From contig JAWVZU010000088.1 of the NCBI GenBank assembly GCA_033722075.1, positions 1 through 13,120 on the forward strand: 13,120 nucleotides of DNA, in the 5' to 3' direction. The stretch's first letter is position 1; each line of letters opens with the position of its first letter. A program made the translations under genes and the position numbers. Positions 1 to 6,334 of this stretch are shown here, one piece after another. This stretch comes from JAWVZU01 sp033722075 (lineage in GTDB: Bacteria > Pseudomonadota > Gammaproteobacteria > Xanthomonadales > SZUA-38). The notes beneath the pieces were generated by a model. The model searched no databases and was not told the origin of the DNA. It was given only the letters and a program-made list of their open reading frames with translations.

Positions 1-975
1 ATCTGCTGCGCGAACGCGGGCGACGCGCACGCCTACGGCGCCGACAAACTCACCGGCCGGCTCGACGACGCCTTCTCCGCGTGGTTCGAGAAATCCGTCT
101 TCGTGCTGCCGCTGGTGAGCGGCACGGCCGGAAACTCGATCGCCCTGGCCCAGGTCTGCCCGCCCTATGGCGCCGTCTTCTGCCATGAGGAGGCCCATAT
201 CGCGGTCGACGAGTGCGGCGCCCCGGAATTCTACGGTGGCGGACTGAAACTCATTCCTCTTCCCGGCGAGAACGGAAAGCTCACATCCGGGGGGCTGCAG
301 GAACGCCTGGGCTGGTTCGGCATCAAGGGCGACCACGAACCGGTTGCCGCGGGGGTTTCGCTGACCCAGGCCACCGAGTGCGGAACCGTTTACCGCGCCG
401 AGGAAATCGGCGAGCTTGCGGCCGTGGCCCGGCAAGCCGGCATGCGCGTCCACCTGGACGGCGCCCGCTTTGCCAACGCGCTCGCCTTCCTGGAATATAC
501 GCCCGCGGAGCTGACCTGGCGGGCCGGCGTGGACCTGATGACCCTGGGCGCCACCAAGAACGGCGCGATGGCGGCCGAGGCGGTGGTCGTTTTCGATCCC
601 GATCTCGTGGCCGGATTGAGTCGGCGACGCATGAAAGGTGGCCACCTGTTGAGCAAGATGCGCTATGTCTCGGCCCAGCTTCTGGCCTGGCTGGACGAGG
701 ACCGGTGGCTCAAGCTCGCGACGGCGGCAAACGCCGGAGCAGCGCGACTCGCCGGCGCCATCGACGCTTCGGAACATGCCCGGCTCGCCTATCCGACCGA
801 GGCCAACGAGGTTTTTGCCTTCCTGGAGCCGCAGCTGGACGAAGCCCTGCGGGGCGCGGGGTTCGATTACTACCCATGGCCGGGGCATCCGGGCCTCTTC
901 CGGCTGGTCGTCCCCTGGAACGTGACCGAGGCATCCCTGCAGCGCTTCGAAGAGGTGCTGGCCGGTTCGGGTTGA
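1..975 (+). CDS. ltaE: Low-specificity L-threonine aldolase, 3' part (5' end outside window)
   Basis: PLP-dependent enzyme of the beta-eliminating lyase / threonine aldolase family. It cleaves L-threonine or L-allo-threonine to glycine and acetaldehyde in the cytoplasm. The frame is open from base 1, upstream of the first ATG at 103, and reads ANAGDAHAYGADKLTGRL, so the start is before the window and roughly the first 30 residues are missing. Family marks visible are VSGTAGNSIAL, the cofactor-side HLDGARFANAL, and TLGATKNGAMAAEAV, in which the Lys codon at 556-558 is the expected Schiff-base lysine. GHLLSKMRYVSAQ follows, as in Pseudomonas-type low-specificity aldolases. It ends with TGA at 973-975 and converges on the Smr gene. 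The family call is firm; exact stereospecificity cannot be read from sequence. Confidence 0.88.
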   Translation: MCCANAGDAHAYGADKLTGRLDDAFSAWFEKSVFVLPLVSGTAGNSIALAQVCPPYGAVFCHEEAHIAVDECGAPEFYGGGLKLIPLPGENGKLTSGGLQERLGWFGIKGDHEPVAAGVSLTQATECGTVYRAEEIGELAAVARQAGMRVHLDGARFANALAFLEYTPAELTWRAGVDLMTLGATKNGAMAAEAVVVFDPDLVAGLSRRRMKGGHLLSKMRYVSAQLLAWLDEDRWLKLATAANAGAARLAGAIDASEHARLAYPTEANEVFAFLEPQLDEALRGAGFDYYPWPGHPGLFRLVVPWNVTEASLQRFEEVLAGSG

Positions 976-1013
976 GTCAGCAGGTCACTTTCTCGGGGCG
1001 ATGACCAGGCTTC

Positions 1014-1048
1014 CCGGCGGTGTGGGTCATTCGACCAGCGTGCGCCGG
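1014..1048. terminator. Possible hairpin between convergent genes
   Basis: The 84-base gap between the aldolase stop and the Smr stop contains CCGGCG (1014-1019) paired with CGCCGG (1043-1048). Inside it lies a second pair, GGTC (1025-1028) with GACC (1033-1036), closing a 4-base loop. No T-run follows on either strand, so this is not a classic intrinsic terminator. The assignment rests on position between convergent genes. Confidence 0.3.
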
Positions 1049-1059
1049 ATCTCCGGCCG

Positions 1060-1602
1060 TTACCTGCGAAGCAGCACGTAGACCGCACCGGTCCCGCCGT
1101 CGGCACGAGGCGCGGATGCGAAAGCCACCACCTCCGAGCGGCGGCGCAACAGTCCGTTGACCATGCGCTTGAGTTCCGGCATGCGATTGGGCGAACGGAG
1201 TCCCTTGCCGTGGACGATCTTGACGCAGGTGATACCCGCATCGCGCGCATCACGAAGAAACGCCACGACGGCACTCCTGGCCTCGCTCAGGCTCATCTGA
1301 TGCAGGTCCAGATCGGCGCCGACACTGTAGCGGCCGCGCCGAAGGCGACGCAGAATGCGGTTCTGGACACCGGGCGCGAGATAGGCGAGCTCTTCCCCGG
1401 ACTCCATCTTCTCCAGGTCAGGGTCCCGGCTGAGCAGTTCCTCGAAGACCGCCTGCTCGCTCGCTTCGGTCATGCGGGGTTCCGGGCTGGGCTTGCGGCG
1501 CGTCTCGACCCGTGCCGGCGAATCACGGACGGGCTCCACGTCGCCGATGGCGTCGCGAAAAAGTTCCCGGTCGCTCTTGCTGACTTTTCCCATGTTCTCC
1601 AT
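1060..1602 (-). CDS. Smr-domain (MutS2 C-terminal-like) nuclease family protein
   Basis: Small Smr-family protein of about 180 residues, closest in layout to the stand-alone SmrA/YdaL type of gammaproteobacteria. Smr domains are nicking or RNA-cleaving endonuclease modules. The N-terminus SDRELFRDAIGDVEPV matches the family's N-terminal segment. The Smr domain follows, with LDLH at residues 98-101, HGKG at 131-134 and GGTGAVYVLLRR at the C-terminus. The usual Gly after LDLH is Gln here. The start is uncertain: ATGs at 1605, 1602 and 1593 are in frame, and none has a good Shine-Dalgarno at ideal spacing. The frame stays open far upstream, but that stretch is antisense to surE and shows no family similarity. 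The gene is divergent from surE with about 84 bases between them. Whether this copy cuts DNA or RNA is unknown. Confidence 0.85.
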   Translation of the reverse strand: MENMGKVSKSDRELFRDAIGDVEPVRDSPARVETRRKPSPEPRMTEASEQAVFEELLSRDPDLEKMESGEELAYLAPGVQNRILRRLRRGRYSVGADLDLHQMSLSEARSAVVAFLRDARDAGITCVKIVHGKGLRSPNRMPELKRMVNGLLRRRSEVVAFASAPRADGGTGAVYVLLRR

Positions 1603-1686
1603 CATAGCGAACTCGTTGTGGAGACCGGTTGACGACCAGTCGCCCAGGAACGAACTTCCCGCTCGCCCCAGGTCGAAAGGAACCAC

Positions 1687-2442
1687 ATGCACGTTTTGAT
1701 CAGCAACGACGACGGCATCGACGCGCCCGGTATCAAGGTCCTGGAGCGCCACCTCTCGGAGATCGCCTCGGTCACCGTCTTCGCACCCGACCGGGACCGC
1801 AGCGGCGCGAGCAATTCGCTCACCCTGGACCAGCCGATTCGCGTCATCGATGCCTCGGACGGCCGCCACCGGGTCGCCGGCACACCGACCGATTGCGTCC
1901 ACCTCGCGCTGACCGGCATGCTCGACGAAGAGCCGGACATGGTCGTATCGGGGATCAATGCAGGCGGGAATCTCGGGGACGATGTGATCTATTCGGGAAC
2001 GGTCGCGGCGGCAATGGAAGGGCGGTTCCTGGGACTCCCGGCCATTGCCGTCTCCCTGGTGTACGAGGGCAGCCCTACCCACTTCGACACCGCCGGACGC
2101 GCAGTACAGGATCTGATCAAGCTGCTGCTGCGGGATCCCCTGCCGGCCGACACCATTCTCAACGTCAACGTGCCCGACCGCGCCTGGGCCGACCTGGCTG
2201 GCTTCGAGGTGACCCGGTTGGGCCATCGCCACCGGGCCGAACCCTACGTGCGTCAAACCGACCCGCGAGGGCGCCCGGTCTACTGGATCGGTCCCCCCGG
2301 CGGGGAGCAGGACGCCGGACCCGGGACCGATTTCCACGCCATCAGGCGCGGCTATGTATCCATCACCCCGATCCACGTAGACTTGACCCGGTACCAGGCT
2401 TTGGAAAAAGTCAGCGGCTGGATTGACCAACTAGAAAACTGA
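1687..2442 (+). CDS. surE: 5'/3'-nucleotidase SurE
   Basis: Metal-dependent nucleoside monophosphate phosphatase (survival protein E), cytoplasmic, 251 residues, which is normal family length. The N-terminal NDDG motif gives metal-binding D8 and D9. S39 lies in RDRSGASNS and N91 in VSGINAGGNLGDDVIYSGT, the conserved active-site set of the family. The start is supported by AAAGGA about 6 bases upstream and by the canonical N-terminus MHVLISNDDG. A weak promoter candidate (TTGACG at 1629-1634, 17-base spacer, poor -10 GAACTT) lies in the divergent gap with the Smr gene; I do not rely on it. The stop TGA overlaps the pcm ATG by one base (TGATG), so the two are probably translationally coupled. 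Confidence 0.97.
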   Translation: MHVLISNDDGIDAPGIKVLERHLSEIASVTVFAPDRDRSGASNSLTLDQPIRVIDASDGRHRVAGTPTDCVHLALTGMLDEEPDMVVSGINAGGNLGDDVIYSGTVAAAMEGRFLGLPAIAVSLVYEGSPTHFDTAGRAVQDLIKLLLRDPLPADTILNVNVPDRAWADLAGFEVTRLGHRHRAEPYVRQTDPRGRPVYWIGPPGGEQDAGPGTDFHAIRRGYVSITPIHVDLTRYQALEKVSGWIDQLEN

Positions 2443-3110
2443 TGACCCGCGCCGAACTGCAAGGGATAGGCATGACCTCGCAGCGCACCCGGAACCGCCT
2501 GGTGGATCGGCTGCGCCGCCATGGCGTACACGACGAAACGGTCCTGAACGCCATCCGCACCGTGCCGCGCCACATGTTCGTGGAAGAAGCCCTGGCCAGC
2601 CGGGCCTATGAAGACACGGCGCTGCCGATCGGCGCCGGACAGACCATCTCGCAACCGCTGGTCGTTGCCCAGATGACCCAGGAACTGATCAGCGCCGGCA
2701 AGCCTCCGCGGACGGTTCTCGAGGTGGGCACCGGTTCGGGCTACCAGGCGGCGGTGTTGGCCCAACGGATCGAGCAGGTCTTCACCATCGAGCGGATCGA
2801 CGAACTCTGGCGCCTGGCCCGGCGCAAATTCCGATCGCTGGGGCTGCGCAATATCCGCACCCGCTGCCTCGATGGTCACCAGGGGTGGCCGGCCAATGCT
2901 CCCTATGATGCGATCATGATCACCGCCGCCGCCCGCTCCGTCCCGGAGGCACTCTTTGCGCAGCTCGCCGAGGACGGCGGCGTGCTGGTCGCACCGGTCG
3001 GCCCCGAAGGGCGCCAGGAGTTGCGGGTCTATTGTCGCCGGGGCGCCGATTTCCAGCAAAAGGGCCTCGGGGACGTGAGCTTCGTCCCCCTGCTGCCGGG
3101 AACGGGTTGA
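2442..3110 (+). CDS. pcm: Protein-L-isoaspartate O-methyltransferase
   Basis: SAM-dependent repair enzyme that methylates L-isoaspartyl residues in damaged proteins. It is 222 residues long from this start. Visible motifs are TVPRHMFVEEALASRAYEDTA, ALPIGAGQTISQP (substrate-side, residues 60-72), SAM motif I LEVGTGSG (93-100), the acidic motif II end in FTIERI, and the C-terminal VSFVPLLPG. The start at 2442 overlaps the surE stop. A second ATG at 2472 (MTSQRTRNRL) has the better Shine-Dalgarno (AAGGGA, 5-base spacing) and matches the start used in Pseudomonas. The preceding GIG is, as I remember, also present in Xanthomonas Pcm, which favours 2442. It lies between surE and the YqaA-type gene in the usual gammaproteobacterial order. 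Confidence 0.95.
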   Translation: MTRAELQGIGMTSQRTRNRLVDRLRRHGVHDETVLNAIRTVPRHMFVEEALASRAYEDTALPIGAGQTISQPLVVAQMTQELISAGKPPRTVLEVGTGSGYQAAVLAQRIEQVFTIERIDELWRLARRKFRSLGLRNIRTRCLDGHQGWPANAPYDAIMITAAARSVPEALFAQLAEDGGVLVAPVGPEGRQELRVYCRRGADFQQKGLGDVSFVPLLPGTG

Positions 3111-3150
3111 TGGCGTGCTCCGGTTCTCCGCTTCACGTGACCGCTCGTTG

Positions 3151-3732
3151 ATGCCGATCTTCGGCCCCCTCTATGACCGGGCATTGCGCTGGGCGACCCA
3201 CCGTCACGCGCCGGCATACCTGGCCTCCCTGAGCTTTGCCGAATCGACCGTCTTCCCGGTTCCGCCGGACGTGATGCTGGTCCCCATGATCCTGGCTCGC
3301 CCCGAGCGTGGCTGGCGGCTGGCCGCGCTGACGACGGCTGCATCGGTGCTCGGCGGTCTGGTCGGTTACCTGATCGGCTACTTCGCCTTCGAGTCGATAG
3401 AGCCCTGGCTGGCCACCACCAGCTACTGGGAACCTTTTCAGGCTGCCCAGGCCTCCTTCGATCGCTGGGGTTTCTGGTTCATTCTGGTCGCCGGTTTTTC
3501 GCCGATTCCCTTCAAGGTCTTTACCATCGCCTCCGGCGTCGTGGGCATGCCTCTGGTCCCCTTTCTTGCAGGTTCACTGGCCGGCCGCGGCGGGCGCTTT
3601 TTTCTCGAGGCGTGGCTCATCAAGGCCGGGGCCGTGACCATGGCGGACCAGATCAGAAGACATATTGAATGGCTGGGCTGGGGCGTGGTTATCATCGTCT
3701 CGGTGGTTTTGATCTACCTGGGGCTTCGATGA
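3151..3732 (+). CDS. YqaA/DedA-type inner-membrane protein (SNARE-associated family)
   Basis: Polytopic inner-membrane protein of 193 residues from ATG 3151. DedA-superfamily proteins support envelope integrity, and several members act in undecaprenyl-phosphate or phospholipid translocation; the substrate of the YqaA branch is not settled. Features seen are SLSFAESTVFPVPPDVML (residues 26-43), a Gly-rich hydrophobic helix GGLVGYLIGYFAF (68-80), the re-entrant-like segment AGFSPIPFKVFTIASG (114-129) and a C-terminal membrane helix (about 174-191). The start at 3151 is chosen because MPIFGPLYDRAL aligns with the N-terminus I remember from Xanthomonas YqaA-like proteins. An in-frame GTG at 3115 would add 12 polar residues of no known family match. 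Its stop overlaps the nlpD start (ATGA). Confidence 0.88.
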   Translation: MPIFGPLYDRALRWATHRHAPAYLASLSFAESTVFPVPPDVMLVPMILARPERGWRLAALTTAASVLGGLVGYLIGYFAFESIEPWLATTSYWEPFQAAQASFDRWGFWFILVAGFSPIPFKVFTIASGVVGMPLVPFLAGSLAGRGGRFFLEAWLIKAGAVTMADQIRRHIEWLGWGVVIIVSVVLIYLGLR

Positions 3733-4583
3733 GATTTCTGCTGTTCGGACTGATCGCAACGCTGCTGGCCTGCAGCAGCCGATCACCGGCGCCGATCTAT
3801 GATCGCAGTTCCAACCCCTATCGCCGTGCCGCGGAATCGGATACGCGGGTCCAGCGCCCCTCCTACTACGTGGTCCGCAAGGGCGACACGCTCTATTCCA
3901 TTTCCTGGCGCTATGGCCTCGACTACAAGACTCTTGCAGCCTGGAACGGCATCGGCCCGCCATTCACGATCTTTCCCAACGAACGGCTTCGCCTGAGCGA
4001 GCCGCGGGGTCGGGTGGAGCGCCGGGACACTCCGGCGGCAAGCACGCGGGCATTGCCGTCCAGGCCCGCTTCTCCGCCGCCCTCCCAGCCGAAACCCGAC
4101 GACCGGGCATCCTCCCCGACCATTCCATCACCCGCCGCGTCATCGTCCAAACCGCGACCCACGCCCCAGGAGCCGGCTCCGACCCCGGCACAAGGCGCAC
4201 CGGCTACCGGTCCACTCCAATGGCAGTGGCCGGCCGACGGCAAGATCCTGAGCAGCTACTCGGCCAGCGATCCCGGTCGCAAGGGCATCGATATCGGCGG
4301 AAGCGTGGGGGACGAGGTGCGCGCCGCGGCCGACGGAGAGGTTGTCTACAGCGGCTCCGGGCTGGTCGGCTACGGCGAACTGATCATCATCAAGCACGAC
4401 GAGCGCTTCCTGAGCGCCTACGGGCACAACCGGGCACGGCTGGTGAAGGAAGGCGAACGGGTTCGGGCCGGGCAGAAGATCGCCGAACTCGGTCGAACGG
4501 GAACTTCCGAACCGATGCTGCATTTCGAAATCCGCGACAACGGGCAACCCGTCAACCCCTCCAGCCACCTGCCGCGGCGTTGA
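3729..4583 (+). CDS. nlpD: NlpD, LysM and degenerate M23 lipoprotein, amidase activator
   Basis: Lipoprotein of 284 residues that in Escherichia coli activates the peptidoglycan amidase AmiC during cell separation. The signal peptide ends in a lipobox with LLAC and acylated Cys at residue 15. A LysM peptidoglycan-binding domain (about 46-90) begins YYVVRKGDTLYSISWRYG. A Pro/Ser/Ala-rich linker (about 100-162) leads to a LytM/M23 domain (about 165-284). The zinc site is degenerate: the first His of the HxxxD motif is Arg184 (RKGID, D188 kept), and the first His of HxH is Met263 (MLH, H265 kept). This is the pattern of activator rather than hydrolase. The ATG overlaps the preceding stop, and longer in-frame starts would bury the signal peptide. 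In E. coli a main rpoS promoter lies inside nlpD; I did not locate one here. Confidence 0.95.
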   Translation: MRFLLFGLIATLLACSSRSPAPIYDRSSNPYRRAAESDTRVQRPSYYVVRKGDTLYSISWRYGLDYKTLAAWNGIGPPFTIFPNERLRLSEPRGRVERRDTPAASTRALPSRPASPPPSQPKPDDRASSPTIPSPAASSSKPRPTPQEPAPTPAQGAPATGPLQWQWPADGKILSSYSASDPGRKGIDIGGSVGDEVRAAADGEVVYSGSGLVGYGELIIIKHDERFLSAYGHNRARLVKEGERVRAGQKIAELGRTGTSEPMLHFEIRDNGQPVNPSSHLPRR

Positions 4584-4675
4584 CAAATTGCCCGGCGCAG
4601 GGCAAAACCATTGTCAGTTGTTCACAGATCGAATACGTTTGGAGATCTGGCGACTCACCTTCCACAGACCGGACG

Positions 4676-5572
4676 ATGGCCGAGGGCAATGGCAAACGGG
4701 GCAGCAAAGACCGGAAACGGTGGGCCTCGACGGTGCCGAAAGCCACGGACCTGACCACTTTCTACCTGCGAGAGATCGGCCTCACACCGTTGCTGACTCC
4801 AGAAGAAGAGATCCGCTACGCCCGCGCCGCACGGGCCGGCGACGACGAGGGCCGCCGCCGCATGATCTAAGCCAATCTCCGGCTCGTCGTCAACATAGCC
4901 CGCCATTACATCAATCGGGGCCTGCCGCTCCTGGATCTCATCGAGGAAGGCAACATCGGCCTCATGCGGGCCGTGGAAAAATTCGACCCGGAACGGGGTT
5001 TCCGCTTCTCGACCTATGCCACCTGGTGGATACGCCAGTCGGTTGAGCGCGCGGTGATGAACCAGGCCCGGACGGTCCGACTGCCGATCCACGTCATCCG
5101 CGACATCACGGCCTATCTGAGGGCCGTGCGCGAACTGAGTCAGCAGAATGACGGTCCGCCCGGCAAGGAGGCCATCGCCGCGCGACTGGAATGCAGCATC
5201 GACGAGGTGGACCGGATGTTCCGGCTCAATGAGCGGACCACATCCATCGACACTCCGGTCAGCCACGACAGCGACCTGCTGATGATCGAGGCGCTGGCCG
5301 ACGACAACAATCCGGACCCCTGCATCCTGCTGGCCGATGCACGCCTCGGTCGCCAGATCGACGGCTGGCTCGACCGTCTGCCACGGCGGGAACGGGAAGT
5401 CGTCGAGCGCCGCTTCGGACTGCATGGTCACGCGCGGCAAACCCTGGCGCAGGTCGGCGAGGCCCTCGGCGTCACGCGGGAGCGGGTCCGCCAGATCCAG
5501 CTGAAGGCGCTGCGCCACCTGAAGTCCATCTCCGCTGCCGACGGCGTTACCGAACCGCCGATCATGGAGTAG
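4676..5572 (+). pseudogene. rpoS: RNA polymerase sigma factor RpoS, interrupted by an in-frame TAA
   Basis: General stress / stationary-phase sigma factor (sigma-S), 298 codons including the stop at codon 65; E. coli RpoS has 330 residues, so region 1.1 is shorter here. Region 1.2 (DLTTFYLREIGLTPLLTPEEE) precedes RRRMI, then TAA at 4868-4870, then in the same frame ANLRLVVNIARHY (2.1), LLDLIEEGNIGLMRAVEKFD (2.2), FRFSTYATWWIRQ (2.3-2.4), VRLPIHVI (3.0) and GVTRERVRQIQLKALRHL (4.2). RpoS proteins have Glu at the stop position (MIE-NLRLVV), so one G-to-T change of GAA explains it. The next in-frame ATG is 4964 (codon 97), inside region 2.2. A restart there would lose most of the core-binding segment. 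No strong Shine-Dalgarno precedes ATG 4676. A sequencing or assembly error is a serious alternative. Confidence 0.9.
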
Positions 5573-5593
5573 CCGGTGACCCGGCACATCCAG

Positions 5594-5658
5594 TGGAAAG
5601 TGAAAAGTAGAAAGAGACGACATTCGCCGCCCTTCCTTTTCACTTTTGACTTTTCACT
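5594..5658. repeat. Heptamer-based inverted repeat after rpoS
   Basis: The left arm is three heptamers, TGGAAAG-TGAAAAG-TAGAAAG (5594-5614). The right arm is CTTTTCA-CTTTTGA-CTTTTCA (5636-5656). A perfect 10-base pairing joins AGTGAAAAGT (5599-5608) and ACTTTTCACT (5649-5658), extendable with mismatches. Low GC here contrasts with the surroundings. It sits between the convergent rpoS gene and the oxygenase operon, so a transcription-ending hairpin or a dispersed intergenic repeat copy are both possible. The rest of the 5573-5785 gap holds only a 13-base palindrome (5680-5692) and the small ORF listed separately. Confidence 0.55.
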
Positions 5659-5688
5659 CTGACGGCCGCGTACGCCGCCGTGACCTGG

Positions 5689-5781
5689 TCACAAGCCGCT
5701 CGGCGTTTCTCCCGGTCCGCCGCCACGAACAGGCCAGACAGCCAGGAGCAGCAAAAGCGGAAGCCAGCGGAGCATGCCCAT
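5689..5781 (-). CDS. Possible small membrane or secreted peptide (30 codons), unrecognised
   Basis: ATG at 5781 (or the second ATG at 5775) opens four bases after the stop of the last oxygenase gene and closes at TGA 5689-5691. The product begins MGMLRWLPLLLLLAVW, so it has one Arg, a run of about eleven hydrophobic residues, then a Gly/Pro-rich tail ending in PSGL. This looks like a signal peptide or single membrane anchor. No strong Shine-Dalgarno is present. It may be translated by coupling to the upstream gene, may be the remnant of a decayed longer gene, or may be chance in GC-rich DNA. I do not recognise it. It contains no Tyr, so it cannot itself be a tyrosine-sulfation substrate. Confidence 0.3.
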   Translation of the reverse strand: MGMLRWLPLLLLLAVWPVRGGGPGETPSGL

Positions 5782-5785
5782 CGGA

Positions 5786-6334
5786 TCAGTTCGAAAACAG
5801 GAAATAGGTGCTGATGATGTACTTGGCGGAACTGCGCGGCGGCAGGCCCGCGTGATCGAACATCCAGAACGGCGGAAACATGACCACCCGCCCCCGCCGC
5901 GGCCGTACCTGCAGGCGCAGGCTGGGGAAGATCGTCTCTCCCCCCTCCTCCACGTCGTTCAGATACCAGAAGCAGACGAGGTAGCGCCGGGCCGAGACCA
6001 GGTTGTAGGCATCCACGTGCTCACGAAACTCGTCGCCCTGTTCCGGGTTGTAGCGCTTGATTCGGAAAGCTTCGAAATCGTAGGCCTCCGGATAGACCCC
6101 GGGGCAGTCTCTCTGATAACGCTGCAGGCATTGATCCTTGAGCTTCTCCAGGCCAATCTGGTGCGCGGTCCACTCGGGCACCCCGTCGATGACCAGTTCG
6201 TCGAAGGACTTGAGGCCTTCCCCGGTTCGCCGCACGACGCGCGATTTGTCGAACAGCGCCACCATGCGGTCGCACATCTCGCCCGGCATGGCCTCGTCGT
6301 AGACCCGCACGAACTCGGAGAGGCGCCGGTTCAA
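5786..6334 (-). CDS. Prolyl-4-hydroxylase-like 2OG-Fe(II) oxygenase (free-standing)
   Basis: Fe(II)/2-oxoglutarate dioxygenase of 182 residues, essentially only the double-stranded beta-helix core. Members hydroxylate protein or free amino-acid side chains while decarboxylating 2OG to succinate. The metal triad is readable: H106 and D108 in EHVDAYN and H161 in FDHAGLPPR, with K171 (H-x9-K) as the 2OG anchor. EEGGETIFPSLRLQVRPRRG is the P4H-type turn before the distal strand. No signal peptide is seen. The start is uncertain: TTG at 6334 overlaps the upstream stop as TTGA, while GTG at codon 9 and ATG at codon 16 are alternatives. The overlap fits the other junctions of this operon. It is the last recognised gene of the five-gene - strand unit. 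Confidence 0.85.
   Translation of the reverse strand: MNRRLSEFVRVYDEAMPGEMCDRMVALFDKSRVVRRTGEGLKSFDELVIDGVPEWTAHQIGLEKLKDQCLQRYQRDCPGVYPEAYDFEAFRIKRYNPEQGDEFREHVDAYNLVSARRYLVCFWYLNDVEEGGETIFPSLRLQVRPRRGRVVMFPPFWMFDHAGLPPRSSAKYIISTYFLFSN

Noticed and set aside
98..101. LDLHQ in place of LDLHG in the Smr protein as a sign of inactivity (residue numbers)
   Set aside because: Stand-alone SmrA-type proteins vary at this position, and the HGKG motif and C-terminal GGTGA are intact.
1606..2430. Long upstream extension of the Smr frame, antisense to surE
   Set aside because: It overlaps a certain surE gene on the other strand, shows no family similarity, and the Smr family N-terminus begins at about 1593-1602.
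3115..3150. GTG start for the YqaA-type protein
   Set aside because: It adds 12 polar residues with no family match. The ATG at 3151 aligns with known N-termini.
4220..4675. Open frame running from inside nlpD into rpoS
   Set aside because: Before ATG 4676 the translation is an out-of-frame shadow of nlpD. Only the part from 4676 matches RpoS.
4868..4870. Recoding of the rpoS stop as a programmed amino acid
   Set aside because: TAA is not the codon used for selenocysteine (TGA) or pyrrolysine (TAG), and no recoding element was seen. Mutation or sequence error is simpler.
5680..5692. Palindrome GTGACCTGGTCAC as an operator
   Set aside because: It is a short single copy, far from any start codon and overlapping only the end of a doubtful small ORF. 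Nothing supports regulator binding.
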